DNA from: an uncultured Planctomycetota bacterium
Lineage (GTDB): Bacteria > Planctomycetota > Planctomycetia > Gemmatales > HRBIN36
Reading direction: 5' to 3'
Length of the DNA: 59,342 nt
NCBI GenBank assembly: GCA_937944855.1
Contig: CALFAY010000027.1
Span: 1 to 59,342 of the forward strand
Shown here piece by piece: positions 16,774-26,486 of the stretch (position 1 is its first letter; every line of letters starts with the position of its first letter). A model generated the notes under the pieces. That model searched no databases. It was not told the origin of the DNA and saw only the letters and a program-made list of their open reading frames with translations. The position numbers and the translations under genes were made by a program.

Positions 16774-18012
16774 GTGCGCTACCCCAAATGGCTCGGCCTG
16801 TTGGCCATCGCGGTGATACCGGCCGTCGTACTGGCCGGCGAGTGGAAGTGGCCTTGGAAACCGGCTTCGAAAGATCCTTGCGCTTGCCGGGACAAGGACG
16901 CGGACAAAGGCTGTGCCGACTGCGCCAAGGCCAGGGACCGAAAGAAAACCTCGGACGATGAGAAAGAATGCAATTATGTCGCCCCACGGGACGTCACCAG
17001 CCTGCGCAAGCTCAACAGCCGCCTCCGGGGCCGCATCGTGGACTACACCTACAATCACGGCTTCGACCGCCGGATCTTCTCGCCCAGTCTGATGGAGTTC
17101 CGCGATCTCTACGTCTATTTGCCGCCCAACTACGACCCGAGCCTTCGCTATCCGCTCATCATTTATCTCCACGGCATTCTTCAGGACGAGCGCGGTTTCG
17201 CCGAGCAGGTGGCTCCGGTGCTGGACCAAGCCATCGTCTCCGGCCGCATGCCTCCGGTCATCGTCGCCGCTCCGGACGGCAGCCTCGACGGCAACCCGGG
17301 CAAATACGGAGCAGGCAGCTTCTTCATCAACGGCCCGGCCGGCGACTTCCAGGATTGGATCACGCACGATGTCTGGAACTTCATGGTCACCAATTTCCCG
17401 ATCCGCCCCGAACCGGAAGCACACGTCCTGGCTGGTGTCTCGATGGGCGGCTTCGGCGCGGTCAACATCGCCATCAAGAACCGTGACCGCTTCCGCATCG
17501 CCATTGCCGCCCTGCCGGTGCTCAACCTCCGCTGGATGAACCTGTGCGGCAACTACCACGCCGACTTCGATCCGTACAACTGGGGCTGGCGGAACAGCGC
17601 CTACGATCCCGAGGAAGTCCTGGGCGTGTTCTACAACGGCTTTTACAAGGTCCGGGTCAAGGACGTGATCTACCCGGTCTTCGGAGCCGGACCCGACGGC
17701 ATCTTCCTGGCCAGCCAGGAGAACCCGATCGAGATGATCGACCGCTACCGGCTCAAGAAGGGCGAATTGGACCTGTTCATCGCCTACGGGCAGCAGGACG
17801 AGTTTAACCTCGATGCCCAGGCGGAGAGTTTCCTGTACTTCCTGAAGTCGCGGGGCATCCCGGCCACGGTGTATATCGATCCGGAAGGGACGCATTCCGA
17901 ACAGACCGCCCGCAAGATGCTGACGCCGATCCTCGACTGGCTGGCCTTCCGCCTGACCGCCCACGGCGTCGCCGAGCCGATTCGTGATCCTCAGGTGAAA
18001 ATGCTGCCGTGA
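16774..18012 (+). CDS. Secreted esterase-like alpha/beta hydrolase
   Basis: Protein of 412 residues, resembling the enterochelin-esterase/feruloyl-esterase (esterase D-like) hydrolases. The GTG at 16774 is preferred to an upstream frame because GAGGAGGGG precedes it and a signal peptide follows (RYPKWLGLLAIAVIPAVVLAG). A charged, Cys-containing linker comes next (Cys36, 38, 47, 50, 66). The hydrolase core begins near residue 105 (LMEFRDLYVYLPPNYDPSL). Likely catalytic residues are Ser223 in GVSMGGFGA, Asp342 in GQQDEFN and His374 in EGTHSEQ. HGILQDERGF could form the oxyanion region. The Cys pattern does not include CXXCH, so it is not a heme site. A terminator follows at 18039-18078. The substrate is unknown. 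Confidence 0.85.
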   Translation: MRYPKWLGLLAIAVIPAVVLAGEWKWPWKPASKDPCACRDKDADKGCADCAKARDRKKTSDDEKECNYVAPRDVTSLRKLNSRLRGRIVDYTYNHGFDRRIFSPSLMEFRDLYVYLPPNYDPSLRYPLIIYLHGILQDERGFAEQVAPVLDQAIVSGRMPPVIVAAPDGSLDGNPGKYGAGSFFINGPAGDFQDWITHDVWNFMVTNFPIRPEPEAHVLAGVSMGGFGAVNIAIKNRDRFRIAIAALPVLNLRWMNLCGNYHADFDPYNWGWRNSAYDPEEVLGVFYNGFYKVRVKDVIYPVFGAGPDGIFLASQENPIEMIDRYRLKKGELDLFIAYGQQDEFNLDAQAESFLYFLKSRGIPATVYIDPEGTHSEQTARKMLTPILDWLAFRLTAHGVAEPIRDPQVKMLP

Positions 18013-18038
18013 CCCGGCAAATCTCTGGACAGACTCCC

Positions 18039-18078
18039 GGCACGTCAGGATACTCAATCCTGGCGTGCCGTTTGTTTT
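18039..18078 (+). terminator. Rho-independent terminator of the esterase gene
   Basis: GGCACGTCAGGA (18039-18050) pairs with TCCTGGCGTGCC (18058-18069) with one G-T pair, followed by GTTTGTTTT (18070-18078). It ends the esterase transcript just before the next gene. Confidence 0.85.
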
Positions 18079-18111
18079 GGCACGAAGTCGCACACCGAGG
18101 AGGAAGCGTCA

Positions 18112-18732
18112 ATGATTCGCAGTTGCGTCGTTGGACTCGTTGTCCTAGCCGTCTGGAACTCGGCCGTGTGGGCCGATCCGCAGCCGATTCCGGAGGACAT
18201 CGCTCAGGCCATCGCCCGGCTGTTGTGCGAGAAGGCCGACAAGGCGGAAGCGCCGATCAAGATCGTCGGTGATCCGGAAAAGGCGATGGGGCTGCACGAA
18301 CCCGAAGTCGCCGCCGCTATGGTCGTGCCCCGCACCGAACTGAAGACCGACAAGCTGCCCGGTGCCGAAAAGCAGGACGGCGAACCGGCCGGCTACCTGT
18401 TCCTGTACAAGATCGCGCCTGTCGTTTCCGGCAAGGTGATGGCGACGGACAAACTGCCCACAGTCTTGCTCAAGACCGACGACGGCGTGGAACGCACGGT
18501 GATCGTCCTGCGGCTCACGCTGAAGAAGGAGAGCGAACAGGACTGGAAGCTGCTGGTCTTCGGCAAAGACAAAAAGCCGCTCGTCTCCAGCAAGTTCCGG
18601 GCGGAAGCGAACAACAGCACGCTGCCGCTGAGCATCAGCACCAAGGACATCGAGGGCGATCAGGGAACGCTCGTGGTGGCCGTGTTCGGCCGGTACGCCG
18701 CCGATTTGCGCCTTGGCAAGGCGGAAGAGTGA
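18112..18732 (+). CDS. Secreted protein of unknown function
   Basis: Protein of 206 residues with a signal peptide (MIRSCVVGLVVLAVWNSAVWA). The mature part has a short helical section (IPEDIAQAIARLLCEKADKA) and then beta-rich sequence with repeated charged turns (MVVPRTELKTDKLPGAEKQD, LKTDDGVERTVIVLRLTLKK, GTLVVAVFGRYAADLRLGKA). I do not recognise a family. The start has a good AGGAGGAAG site, and the gene lies between two strong terminators, so it is a single-gene unit. Lack of catalytic motifs suggests a binding or structural role. Confidence 0.75.
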   Translation: MIRSCVVGLVVLAVWNSAVWADPQPIPEDIAQAIARLLCEKADKAEAPIKIVGDPEKAMGLHEPEVAAAMVVPRTELKTDKLPGAEKQDGEPAGYLFLYKIAPVVSGKVMATDKLPTVLLKTDDGVERTVIVLRLTLKKESEQDWKLLVFGKDKKPLVSSKFRAEANNSTLPLSISTKDIEGDQGTLVVAVFGRYAADLRLGKAEE

Positions 18733-18762
18733 CGTCGCCCTGACGCCATGAAGAGTATCAGG

Positions 18763-18799
18763 AACCGCGTCGGGAGTACTCTCGGCGCGGTTTCTTGTT
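18763..18799 (+). terminator. Rho-independent terminator of the 18112 gene
   Basis: AACCGCG (18763-18769) pairs with CGCGGTT (18786-18792), and the inner TCGGGA/TCTCGG part extends the stem around a GTAC loop. TTTCTTGTT follows the stem. Confidence 0.8.
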
Positions 18800-18823
18800 G
18801 TCCCGCACTTCTCGACAGGCCGA

Positions 18824-19798
18824 TCACTCGGAACGTGAGGCTTCCTGAAGTTTCAACGCGCGTTCGAAGTCCTGCTGCGCGAGTCGGGGCTTGCCTTGAG
18901 CGAGGAAGGCCTTGCCGCGACCGTAGTAGGCCTCGGGGAGGTCGGGAGCGATTTGCACGGCAGTGTTGTAATCCAGGATGGCCTGCTCCAAGCGTCCGAG
19001 TTGCTGCAAGAGCATGGCCCGGTCGAGATAGGCCTGCACGTCATCGGGATCGAGTTTGATCGCCATCATCAGATCGGCCCGCGCTTCCTCCAGGCGCCCG
19101 AGGTCCAGGTACACCCGTGCCCGGCGGCGGTAAACGGCGGCGTCTTCCGCTCCCAGACCAAGAGCACAGGTGTAGTCGGCCAGAGCCTTCTTCAGATCGT
19201 TCAGCCCGTGATGGACGTAGCCGCGGAGGATGTACGCCTCCGCCAGACCGGGTTCGAGGCGGATCGCTTCGTCGAGATCGGCCAGGGCCTTGCGGGGATC
19301 AGCCAGCTTTTCCGCGTAGAGCCGACCGCGGAGCAGGAAACCGCGGGCGGAATGGGGTGCCAGTTCGATCACCGTCGTGAAGTCCTGCAAAGCGCGATCG
19401 AGCCGATGCAATTGTTCGGCGTAGAGGGTGCCGCGGCGGACATAGCATTCGACGTTTTCGGGATGACGGGCCAGGGATTGCTCCAGCGAGGCCAGTACCT
19501 TGTGCGGATCAACGGCCGGTTGCTGGTGTGAAGGAAGTTTTCGTTTCGGCCGCTCTGGGGCCGGAGCGACCACCATCGCTTCCGATCCGGCAGTTTCCGT
19601 CAAGGCTTGGCGGATGTCCCCGGTCGGCTCCGCTACGCTGGGTTGGGCCTGGGCCGCTTGCAGCAGCGTGAGCAAAGCGCGGTCGAATTGCTCCCGAAGG
19701 TCGGGACGTTCCCTACACCGCGCCGCATGGGCGGCGGAGATGGTAGCAAAGTCGCAGCCCGGCTCGACGCCAAGCAGTTGAAAGGGATCGTAGGTCAT
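18824..19798 (-). CDS. TPR protein with J-like N-terminus
   Basis: Protein of 324 residues without a signal peptide, so probably cytoplasmic. The N-terminal 50 residues (YDPFQLLGVEPGCDF, AAHAARCRERPDLREQFDRA) resemble a shortened J-domain-like start, but no HPD motif is visible, so co-chaperone function is uncertain. After a linker with charged residues (PERPKRKLPSHQQPA), residues about 105-320 form about six tetratricopeptide repeats, such as ALQDFTTVIELAPHSARGFL, ALADLDEAIRLEPGLAEAYI and AILDYNTAVQIAPDLPEAYY. TPRs bind partner proteins. It is the last gene in a same-strand run after thrC, 95 bases away. No partner is predictable. Confidence 0.85.
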   Translation of the reverse strand: MTYDPFQLLGVEPGCDFATISAAHAARCRERPDLREQFDRALLTLLQAAQAQPSVAEPTGDIRQALTETAGSEAMVVAPAPERPKRKLPSHQQPAVDPHKVLASLEQSLARHPENVECYVRRGTLYAEQLHRLDRALQDFTTVIELAPHSARGFLLRGRLYAEKLADPRKALADLDEAIRLEPGLAEAYILRGYVHHGLNDLKKALADYTCALGLGAEDAAVYRRRARVYLDLGRLEEARADLMMAIKLDPDDVQAYLDRAMLLQQLGRLEQAILDYNTAVQIAPDLPEAYYGRGKAFLAQGKPRLAQQDFERALKLQEASRSE

Positions 19799-19893
19799 GA
19801 ACCACAGCAGGAAAACACCCTTGGGCTATGTCCCACGATACCGCCCGAGGCACCTGCTCGCAACCGGCCAATCCCTCAAGATGATCCACATTC

Positions 19894-21120
19894 TCACCGT
19901 CCGCTCGGCACCAGGGCCGCATAGTCCACTTGACTGGGACGGAGCACCGGCAGTGACGCTTCCGGCAGAAGTTCGACGTACTTCTGGGCCGCCCCCGTGT
20001 TGAACACGACGACGGATTCGTGCCCCTTCAATTGTCCCGCTTGCCGAAGCTGAGCCAGGCAGTCGAAGCAGATGGCCGTTTCGGGACAGATCGGGATGCC
20101 TTCGCACGAGGCGACTTCGTTCATCCAGCGGCGGATACTCTGTTCCCGACCGGCGACAGCCAGGCCGTTCGTCTTGCGGACGGCATCGAGGATCATGAAG
20201 TCGCCGACGGCCGCCGGAACCCGCAGTCCGCTGGCCTCGGTTTTCGGATCGGGGAAGGGTTCGGCGAAGCGTTCGCCGCGTTGGAATGCCCGCACGATCG
20301 GGGCACAGCCGTCGCTTTGGCAAACGATCATCCGCGGCAGGTTTTCGCTGCGGAGCCAGCCGAGTTGTCGCAATTCCTCGAATGCCTTGACCATGCCGAC
20401 CAGTCCGGTGCCTCCGCCGGTCGGGTAGAAGATGACATCGGGCAACGACCAGGCGAACTGCTCGGCCAGTTCCAATCCCATCGTCTTTTTGCCCTCGAGG
20501 CGATACGGCTCTCGCAGGGTGGACAGGTCAAACCAGCCGGCCTGCTCGACGCCCTCCCGGACGATGCGTCCGCAGTCGGTGATCACGCCGTCCACGAGGA
20601 AGACTCGGGCACCGGCCAGGAGGGCTTCCTGCACATTGATGTGGGGCGTATCGGCGGGCATGAAGACGAAGGCTTGAAGACCGGCGCGGGCGGCGTAGGC
20701 GGCCAAGGCTCCGCCCGCATTTCCCGCCGAAGGTACCGCGAGACGCCGCAGTCCGAAGTGGCGAGCCATGCTGACGGCCATCGCCATGCCGCGGGCCTTG
20801 AAGCTGCCCGTGGGCAGGTGTGACTCGTCTTTGATCCATAGCTGTTCCAGCCCCAGGCGGGCGGCCAGGCGGTCGCAGCGAAGCAGCGGGGTCATGCCTT
20901 CGCCAAGAGTCACCGGCTCGATTCCGCCCGGGAGCGGAAGCAGTTCCCGATACCGCCACAGGTTCGGAGGTCGGGCGGCGAGGTCCTGCGGTCGGAGCGC
21001 CTTGCCGATGGCCGACAGATCGTAACGGACCCACAAGGGCCGGCCTTGATGCGTCGTATGAACCCGGCCCGCTTCAAAGCGGGTGCCGTCCAGAGCACTT
21101 TCCAGATGGGTGACATACAT
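19894..21120 (-). CDS. thrC: Threonine synthase
   Basis: Protein of 408 residues, a PLP-dependent enzyme of fold type II that makes threonine from O-phosphohomoserine. The PLP lysine is Lys108 in PTGSFKARG. PSAGNAGGALAAYAARAG is the phosphate-binding loop region, and YPTGGGTGLVGMVKAFEEL is the cofactor-phosphate glycine loop. The shape is the short bacterial/plant-like type, with the N-terminal WRYRELLPL and TLGEGMTPLL motif. Cysteate synthase and threonine dehydratase are related alternatives. It lies between a TPR gene and a phosphoglycerate mutase gene on the same strand; a palindromic repeat separates it from the latter. Confidence 0.9.
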   Translation of the reverse strand: MYVTHLESALDGTRFEAGRVHTTHQGRPLWVRYDLSAIGKALRPQDLAARPPNLWRYRELLPLPGGIEPVTLGEGMTPLLRCDRLAARLGLEQLWIKDESHLPTGSFKARGMAMAVSMARHFGLRRLAVPSAGNAGGALAAYAARAGLQAFVFMPADTPHINVQEALLAGARVFLVDGVITDCGRIVREGVEQAGWFDLSTLREPYRLEGKKTMGLELAEQFAWSLPDVIFYPTGGGTGLVGMVKAFEELRQLGWLRSENLPRMIVCQSDGCAPIVRAFQRGERFAEPFPDPKTEASGLRVPAAVGDFMILDAVRKTNGLAVAGREQSIRRWMNEVASCEGIPICPETAICFDCLAQLRQAGQLKGHESVVVFNTGAAQKYVELLPEASLPVLRPSQVDYAALVPSGR

Positions 21121-21135
21121 GCGACAATGCCTTTG

Positions 21136-21172
21136 CCCTCACCTCCGGCCCCTTTCCCACCGAGAGAGGGAA
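21136..21172. repeat. Small palindromic repeat (REP-like), copy 2
   Basis: CCCTCACCTCCGGCCCC is followed by TTTCCCACCGAGAGAGGGAAG. It is related to copies at 1828-1870 and 42951-42990. It lies in the 94-base gap between apgM and thrC and can form an imperfect hairpin in their possible shared transcript. Confidence 0.65.
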
Positions 21173-21214
21173 GAAAGGCCCTCTTCCGCAGGAAATGGGG
21201 AATAGGGGTCAAGG

Positions 21215-22420
21215 TCATGCTCCATATTTGCCCAGCCTTCCGGCGTGAGCCAGGGCAAGCAGCATCAGGTGCCTGGCTTGGAACTGCCCCAGGCCGCCAT
21301 TGCGGCACGGACGCTCGCCGAACTTCTCCAGACCATCGGGGCGGCAGGTCGGCGACCAGAGCACAGTCGGCACCGGATGCCAGGAGTGGCTGCGGAGCTT
21401 GCTCGGCGTGCTGTGGTCGCCGGTGACGATGAACACGTCCGGCTTCAGGGAGCGAATCTTGGGGATCTCCGCATCCAGGCGTTCGATCATCTGTACCTTG
21501 GCCGGGAAATTGCCGTCTTCGCCGGTGCTGTCCGTGTATTTGAAATGCAGGAAGAAGAAGTCGTACTGGTCCCACAACCGCCGCAGCGTCTCGATCTGGT
21601 CCTCCAGACTGCTTCCCGCCTCGACGACTTCCATGCCGACCAGGCGTGCCAGGCCCCGGTACATCGGATAGACGGCAATCGCCACGGCTTTGAGGCCGTA
21701 GAGGCTGTGCATCGTCTCGATGTTCGGATAGCGGGCGAAACCCCGGAGCGTGATCATGTTCGTCGGTGCGTCGTCACGGAGGACGCGGGAGGCTTCGGCG
21801 ACGAACGTGTTGACGATCTCCGCGGTCCGCTTCGAAGCCTCGTCGGCTCCCTGGGCGGGCAGAGGCGGCACGCCAATCTGTTGCGGATCGGTGTCGTTGA
21901 CTGCATCGCCCAAGCCGTCGCCCCGGACGACGAGAACGAAACGGTGCTCGCGGACCGGCTCGACGAACAGTTCCGCACCAGGGACCCGGATCTCGGCCAG
22001 TTTCCGGCACATGGCGACGCAGCGTTCCGTGCTGGGTCGGCCTGCTCTGCGGTCGATGATGCGGCCCTGGTCATCCACGGTGCAGAAATTCCCCCGCACC
22101 GCTACGTCCCGGGGTCCGACCGGAAAATTGATTCCCAGGGCTTCGAGGATCCCGCGACCGATCTGGTATTCAAGCGGATCGTAGCCGAACAGGCCAAGGT
22201 GCCCTGGGCCGCTGCCCGGCGTGATACCCGGCAGAACGGGGATGCTGAGACCGCAGGTCCCTTCGCGGGCCAAAGCATCGAGGTTCGGCGTGTGGGCCGT
22301 CTCCAGTTCTGTCAGACCGCCCGGATCCAGCGGCAAGCCGCCCAGTCCATCAGCGACCAGGAGGACGATTTTGGTGTCAGCCGGTTCCTTGAGGCTGCGG
22401 ACGAGGTCGTGAGTGTTCAT
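21215..22420 (-). CDS. apgM: Cofactor-independent phosphoglycerate mutase, archaeal type
   Basis: Protein of 401 residues, the usual ApgM length. It interconverts 2- and 3-phosphoglycerate in glycolysis, using two metal ions. The metal-binding start is LLVADGLGGLP (Asp24). ELETAHTPNLDALAREGTCG, PGITPGSGPGHLGLFGYDP, and the C-terminal FIVTGDHSTPSKLRSHSWHP are the characteristic alkaline-phosphatase-superfamily motifs. Ser-containing GSGPGH is the likely nucleophile region. The start ATG is the first in frame with the family N-terminus. It precedes thrC on the same strand. Confidence 0.93.
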   Translation of the reverse strand: MNTHDLVRSLKEPADTKIVLLVADGLGGLPLDPGGLTELETAHTPNLDALAREGTCGLSIPVLPGITPGSGPGHLGLFGYDPLEYQIGRGILEALGINFPVGPRDVAVRGNFCTVDDQGRIIDRRAGRPSTERCVAMCRKLAEIRVPGAELFVEPVREHRFVLVVRGDGLGDAVNDTDPQQIGVPPLPAQGADEASKRTAEIVNTFVAEASRVLRDDAPTNMITLRGFARYPNIETMHSLYGLKAVAIAVYPMYRGLARLVGMEVVEAGSSLEDQIETLRRLWDQYDFFFLHFKYTDSTGEDGNFPAKVQMIERLDAEIPKIRSLKPDVFIVTGDHSTPSKLRSHSWHPVPTVLWSPTCRPDGLEKFGERPCRNGGLGQFQARHLMLLALAHAGRLGKYGA

Positions 22421-22449
22421 GCAGCGGAGTTTAGCCCGACGGGGTGTCG

Positions 22450-23904
22450 TCAGGCAAGAAGTTTGCGGACGACTTCGCCGTGAACGTCGGTCAGGCGGAA
22501 GTCGCGGCCCTGGAAGCGGAACGTCAAGCGCTTGTGGTCCAGGCCCAAGAGATGCAGCAGCGTGGCATGGAGATCATGGACATGGATGCGATCTTCGACC
22601 GGGGCGAAGCCGAACTCATCGGTCTGGCCGACGGTCTGTCCGCCCTTGATGCCGCCGCCGGCAAACCACATGGTGAAGGCGTCGATGTGGTGGTTGCGGC
22701 CAGTGGTTTCGCGGTTCTCGCCCATCGGCGTCCGGCCGAACTCGCCGCCCCAGATGACCAAGGTATCCTCGAGCAGTCCCCGGCGTTTCAGGTCGGTGAT
22801 CAACGCGGCGCAGGGCCTGTCCACTTCCCGGGCGACGGCGGGGAGAGAGTGTTCCAGGTCCTCTCCCGGGCCGCCGTGATGGTCCCAGTTCGTGTGATAC
22901 AGCTGGACGAAGCGGACGCCCCGTTCGACCAGCCGCCGGGCCAGCAGGCAGTTGTTGGCGAACGACACTTTGCCCGGTTCCGCCCCGTACAGTTCCAGCG
23001 TCTCGCGGGTTTCGCTGCTGAGGTCGATGAGTTCGGGCGCGCTGGTCTGCATCCGGAAGGCCATCTCGTAGGAGGCGATCCGGGTGGCGATTTCGGGATC
23101 ACCGGTTTCGGCGAGGCGACGGAGATTGAGTTCGCGGATGGCGTCGAGGGTCTGGGCCTGGCATTGGGGGCGGACTCCCGGCGGATTGGCGAGGTTGAGC
23201 AAAGGCTGCCCGGTCGTTCGGAAGGGCACGCCCTGGTAGGCCGTGGGCAGAAAGCCGCTGGACCAGCACGCCGATCCGCCCCGCGGGCCGCGCGGTCCCG
23301 ACTGGAGCACCACGAAGCCGGGCAGGTCCTCGGCTTCGCTGCCGATGCCGTAGGTCAGCCACGCGCCGAAACTCGGTCGCCCGAACTGGGCCGATCCGGT
23401 GTTCATGAACACCTTGGCGGGAGCGTGGTTGAAGACGTTGGTTGCCACCGTGGTGACAATGCACAGGTCGTCCACGATGCCGCCCAGGTGGGGGAACAGG
23501 TCCGACACCCAGGCCCCGCTCTGGCCGTGACGGGCGAATTTCCTCTTGGGGGCCAGCAGCTTCGGCGGTTCCTTGGTGAAGCTGTCCATGAAGGCGAAGC
23601 GCTTGCCCTTCAGGAACGAGTCGGGAATCGGCTGGCCGTTGTACTCATGCAGCTTCGGCTTGTAATCGAAAAGCTCCAGTTGGCTCGGTCCCCCGGCCAT
23701 GAACAGATAGATCACCCGCTTGGCTCTGGCGGGGTGGTGGGTCGGTTTGGGGGCCAGCGGCGAGGCGGGCTTGGGGTCGGCGAACAGTTGGCGGTCGAGC
23801 AGTCCGGCCAGGGCCAGGCCGCCCAGACCCACGGCACAGCGGCCGAAGAAGTGCCGACGAGTTTCCAGGAGCAAGGCTTCGGCTTTGCGATGCATCGGCG
23901 TCAT
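22450..23904 (-). CDS. DUF1501 protein with Tat signal
   Basis: Protein of 484 residues of the DUF1501 family, which is related to the sulfatase/alkaline-phosphatase fold and very abundant in planctomycetes. The N-terminus carries a twin-arginine-type signal ([20 protein letters not shown]), suggesting folded export. Typical parts are [57 protein letters not shown] and the C-terminal [14 protein letters not shown] with [20 protein letters not shown]. The biochemical function is unproven. Its ATG overlaps the stop of the PSCyt1 gene by four bases (ATGA), so the two are translated together. This pair is the standard planctomycete arrangement. Confidence 0.93.
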   Translation of the reverse strand: MTPMHRKAEALLLETRRHFFGRCAVGLGGLALAGLLDRQLFADPKPASPLAPKPTHHPARAKRVIYLFMAGGPSQLELFDYKPKLHEYNGQPIPDSFLKGKRFAFMDSFTKEPPKLLAPKRKFARHGQSGAWVSDLFPHLGGIVDDLCIVTTVATNVFNHAPAKVFMNTGSAQFGRPSFGAWLTYGIGSEAEDLPGFVVLQSGPRGPRGGSACWSSGFLPTAYQGVPFRTTGQPLLNLANPPGVRPQCQAQTLDAIRELNLRRLAETGDPEIATRIASYEMAFRMQTSAPELIDLSSETRETLELYGAEPGKVSFANNCLLARRLVERGVRFVQLYHTNWDHHGGPGEDLEHSLPAVAREVDRPCAALITDLKRRGLLEDTLVIWGGEFGRTPMGENRETTGRNHHIDAFTMWFAGGGIKGGQTVGQTDEFGFAPVEDRIHVHDLHATLLHLLGLDHKRLTFRFQGRDFRLTDVHGEVVRKLLA

Positions 23905-26363
23905 TCCCGCGTGATGAACTCGTCCAGATTCAGGACCACACGAGCCAGGGCGACCCAGGCCGCAGTTTCCCCAGCGTCGGCCTTGTCCGACTCGGACTGG
24001 CCGGCAAACGTAATGGCCTCGGCAGAATGCTGCCGGAAACTTTCCCGCTGCTGTCGAACAAATTGCAGTAACCGATCCGATTCTTCGGCCGACGGCGCAC
24101 GGCCCAGACAGAGCCGATAGGCCAGGGCGATGCGCTCGGCGTCGTTGTCGAGAGCTTCGCGAAGGAGGCGTCGGCCCAAGGCCTGAGCGAATTCAAGGAA
24201 CGCTTCGTCGTTGAGCAGGGTCAGGGCCTGAAGCGGCGTGTTGGAGCGGTTCCGCCGCGTGCAGCAGTTCACGCCGTCGGGAGCGTCGAAGACTTGCAAG
24301 GCCGGATAGGGAGCCGACCGCCAGAAGTGGACGTACATGCCCCGCCGATAGCGATCCGGGCCGGTCGAAGTGTTCCAGGTCTTTTGCAACTGCGTGAAGC
24401 GGTACACGCCCTCCGGCTGCGGTGGGAAGATGCTCGGTCCGCCAATCTTCGTTTGAAGCAGACCGCTGGCGCGCAGGGCGGCATCGCGGATCAACTCGGC
24501 ATCGAGCCGCAGCCGATTCTGCCGGGCCAGAAGCCGGTTGTTGGGATCCTTCTCAGTCAGTTCCGGACGATGCCGGGACGCCTGCCGATAGACTGCCGAG
24601 GTCACGATCAGCCGATGGATGGCTTTCTGGCTCCAGCCTTGGGCGACGAACTCGGTGGCCAGCCAATCGAGCAGTTCGGGATGCGTCGGCGGTTCGCCCT
24701 GGGTGCCGAAGTCGTTTTCGGTTTCGACCAGGCCCTTGCCGAAGTAGGTCTGCCAGATGCGGTTGACGGTGACGCGGGCCAGCAGGGGGTTGGCGGGATC
24801 GACAAGCCAATTCGCCAGCGTCAGCCGGTTCGGCTGCGGAACGGACGGCAACGGATGGAGAACGGCGGGGACGCCCGGCGACACTGCCTCCCCAACCCGG
24901 GTGAAATCGCCTTGAATGTGGATTCGCGTCTCCCGTGGTTTGGTCCGCTCCCGCAGCACCAAGGTGGTCGGAAACTTCGGCATCCGCTTTTTCAGTTCGC
25001 CAATGGTCCTGGCCCTTTCGACCACGGCCGGATCGTCCTTGAAGGCTTCGACGACCGCCTGCTTCTGCTTCTCGTCCCGCTGCTCGACGCCGAGACTGAG
25101 GATGGCGATGATTTCCGGCTTGATCCGACTCTTTTCCGCCTCGCTCATGCGGCTCAGCTTGTCCAGGTAGTACTTGTTCTGCTCTTCCTCCAGCACCCGG
25201 ATCTGACTGCGCAGGGCGTCGCGGCGAGCGATCAGATCCGGGCTGGCAATGTCGAGCGTCGGTTCATCGCAGTTATTGAGAAAGGCGAACAGTTGGAAGT
25301 ATTCCCGCTGCGAGATCGGGTCGAACTTGTGGTCGTGGCAGCGGGCGCAGGTCAGGGTCAATCCGAGAAAAGCTGTTCCGGTCGTTTCCACCCGGTCGTA
25401 AACGGAGTCAATGCGGAACTGTTCGAGGTCGATGCCGCCTTCCATGTTGATCGGCGTATTGCGGTGGAAGCCGGTGGCGATGCGCTGCTCCAGGGTAGCG
25501 TTGGGCAGCATGTCGCCGGCCATCTGTTCGACGACGAAGCGATCATAAGGCAGATCGGCGTTGAAGGCGGCAATGACCCAGTCGCGGTACTTCCAGATTT
25601 CCCGGGGAGCGTCGATGCTGTAGCCGTGGCTGTCGGCGTAGCGGGCCACGTCGAGCCAGAGTCGGCCCCAGCGTTCGCCGAAGTGCGGCGAAGCCAGCAG
25701 GCGGTCCACGAGCCGTTCGTAGGCGTCGGGGGCGGGGTCGTTCACGAAATCAGAGACTTCTTCAGGCGTCGGCGGCAGACCGAGGAGGTCGAAGCTGAGC
25801 CGACGGATCAGCGTGACCCGGTCGGCTTCCGGCGACGGAGCAAGTCCTGCGGCTTCGAGGCGAGCCAGGATGAAGCGGTCCAGCGGAGTTCGGACCCAGT
25901 CGCTGGCTTTGATGTCAGGCGGCGGACGCCGCACCGGCGGCAGAAAGGCCCAGTGGGCGTACTTGCGGGACAACGCTTCGTCCACGACTTCGTTTTCCGG
26001 GGCGGTACAGCCGGCGTCGATCCAGCGTCTGAGCAAGCCGATGTCGGCCTCACTCAGGCGGGGCCGTTTGTAGGGCATTGGGGTGACGTCCTCGGCTCCG
26101 CTGACGGCCTGGAAGAGCAGACTGCGGGCACTGTCGCCGGGCACGACCGCTGGCCCGGAGTCGCCGCCCTTGCGTATCGCCGCAGCCGTGTCCAGACGCA
26201 AGCCCGCCTTCTGCTGCAATGCGCCGTGACAGACGTAGCAATGGCGAGCCAGCAGCGGTTTGATCTGCTTTTCGTAGTCCACCGGTTCGGCTGCCTGACC
26301 GATGGCCGGGGCCGAGGTACTTCCAAGCAGCAACAGGATGCAAATCAAGGCGGGCCGTGTCAT
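23901..26363 (-). CDS. PSCyt1/DUF1549/DUF1553 planctomycete cytochrome protein
   Basis: Protein of 820 residues. A signal peptide ([20 protein letters not shown]) is followed by a Planctomycete cytochrome c domain with one heme site, CYVCH at 42-46. [20 protein letters not shown] and [20 protein letters not shown] are also of this type. DUF1549 begins near [10 protein letters not shown] and holds [23 protein letters not shown]1553 covers the C-terminal third ([59 protein letters not shown]). It is exported, binds one heme c and may act in redox or polysaccharide-related processes; the function is not established. It overlaps the DUF1501 gene by four bases, upstream in the same operon. Confidence 0.93.
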   Translation of the reverse strand: MTRPALICILLLLGSTSAPAIGQAAEPVDYEKQIKPLLARHCYVCHGALQQKAGLRLDTAAAIRKGGDSGPAVVPGDSARSLLFQAVSGAEDVTPMPYKRPRLSEADIGLLRRWIDAGCTAPENEVVDEALSRKYAHWAFLPPVRRPPPDIKASDWVRTPLDRFILARLEAAGLAPSPEADRVTLIRRLSFDLLGLPPTPEEVSDFVNDPAPDAYERLVDRLLASPHFGERWGRLWLDVARYADSHGYSIDAPREIWKYRDWVIAAFNADLPYDRFVVEQMAGDMLPNATLEQRIATGFHRNTPINMEGGIDLEQFRIDSVYDRVETTGTAFLGLTLTCARCHDHKFDPISQREYFQLFAFLNNCDEPTLDIASPDLIARRDALRSQIRVLEEEQNKYYLDKLSRMSEAEKSRIKPEIIAILSLGVEQRDEKQKQAVVEAFKDDPAVVERARTIGELKKRMPKFPTTLVLRERTKPRETRIHIQGDFTRVGEAVSPGVPAVLHPLPSVPQPNRLTLANWLVDPANPLLARVTVNRIWQTYFGKGLVETENDFGTQGEPPTHPELLDWLATEFVAQGWSQKAIHRLIVTSAVYRQASRHRPELTEKDPNNRLLARQNRLRLDAELIRDAALRASGLLQTKIGGPSIFPPQPEGVYRFTQLQKTWNTSTGPDRYRRGMYVHFWRSAPYPALQVFDAPDGVNCCTRRNRSNTPLQALTLLNDEAFLEFAQALGRRLLREALDNDAERIALAYRLCLGRAPSAEESDRLLQFVRQQRESFRQHSAEAITFAGQSESDKADAGETAAWVALARVVLNLDEFITRE

Positions 26364-26486
26364 CCGACTTCGAGTCCTTGAGGCAGGGACACCAACCGTT
26401 TAAAGTACCTTCACCCGGCTCAGGCTGCAATCGAATAGTCGGCTGAATCGAGCATTCGGACTCTGGGTGGCTGCGAAGTCCGGTCG

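Noticed and set aside
16528..18093. Minus-strand open frame of 521 codons antisense to the esterase
   Set aside because: The plus-strand frame has a catalytic triad and signal peptide; this frame has no motif.
22444..24120. Plus-strand open frame of 558 codons antisense to DUF1501
   Set aside because: No recognised motifs; shadow of the minus-strand gene.
24294..26381. Plus-strand open frame of 695 codons antisense to PSCyt1
   Set aside because: Its composition is that of a complement of a GC-rich coding frame; the minus-strand gene has recognised domains, a signal peptide and an overlap with DUF1501.
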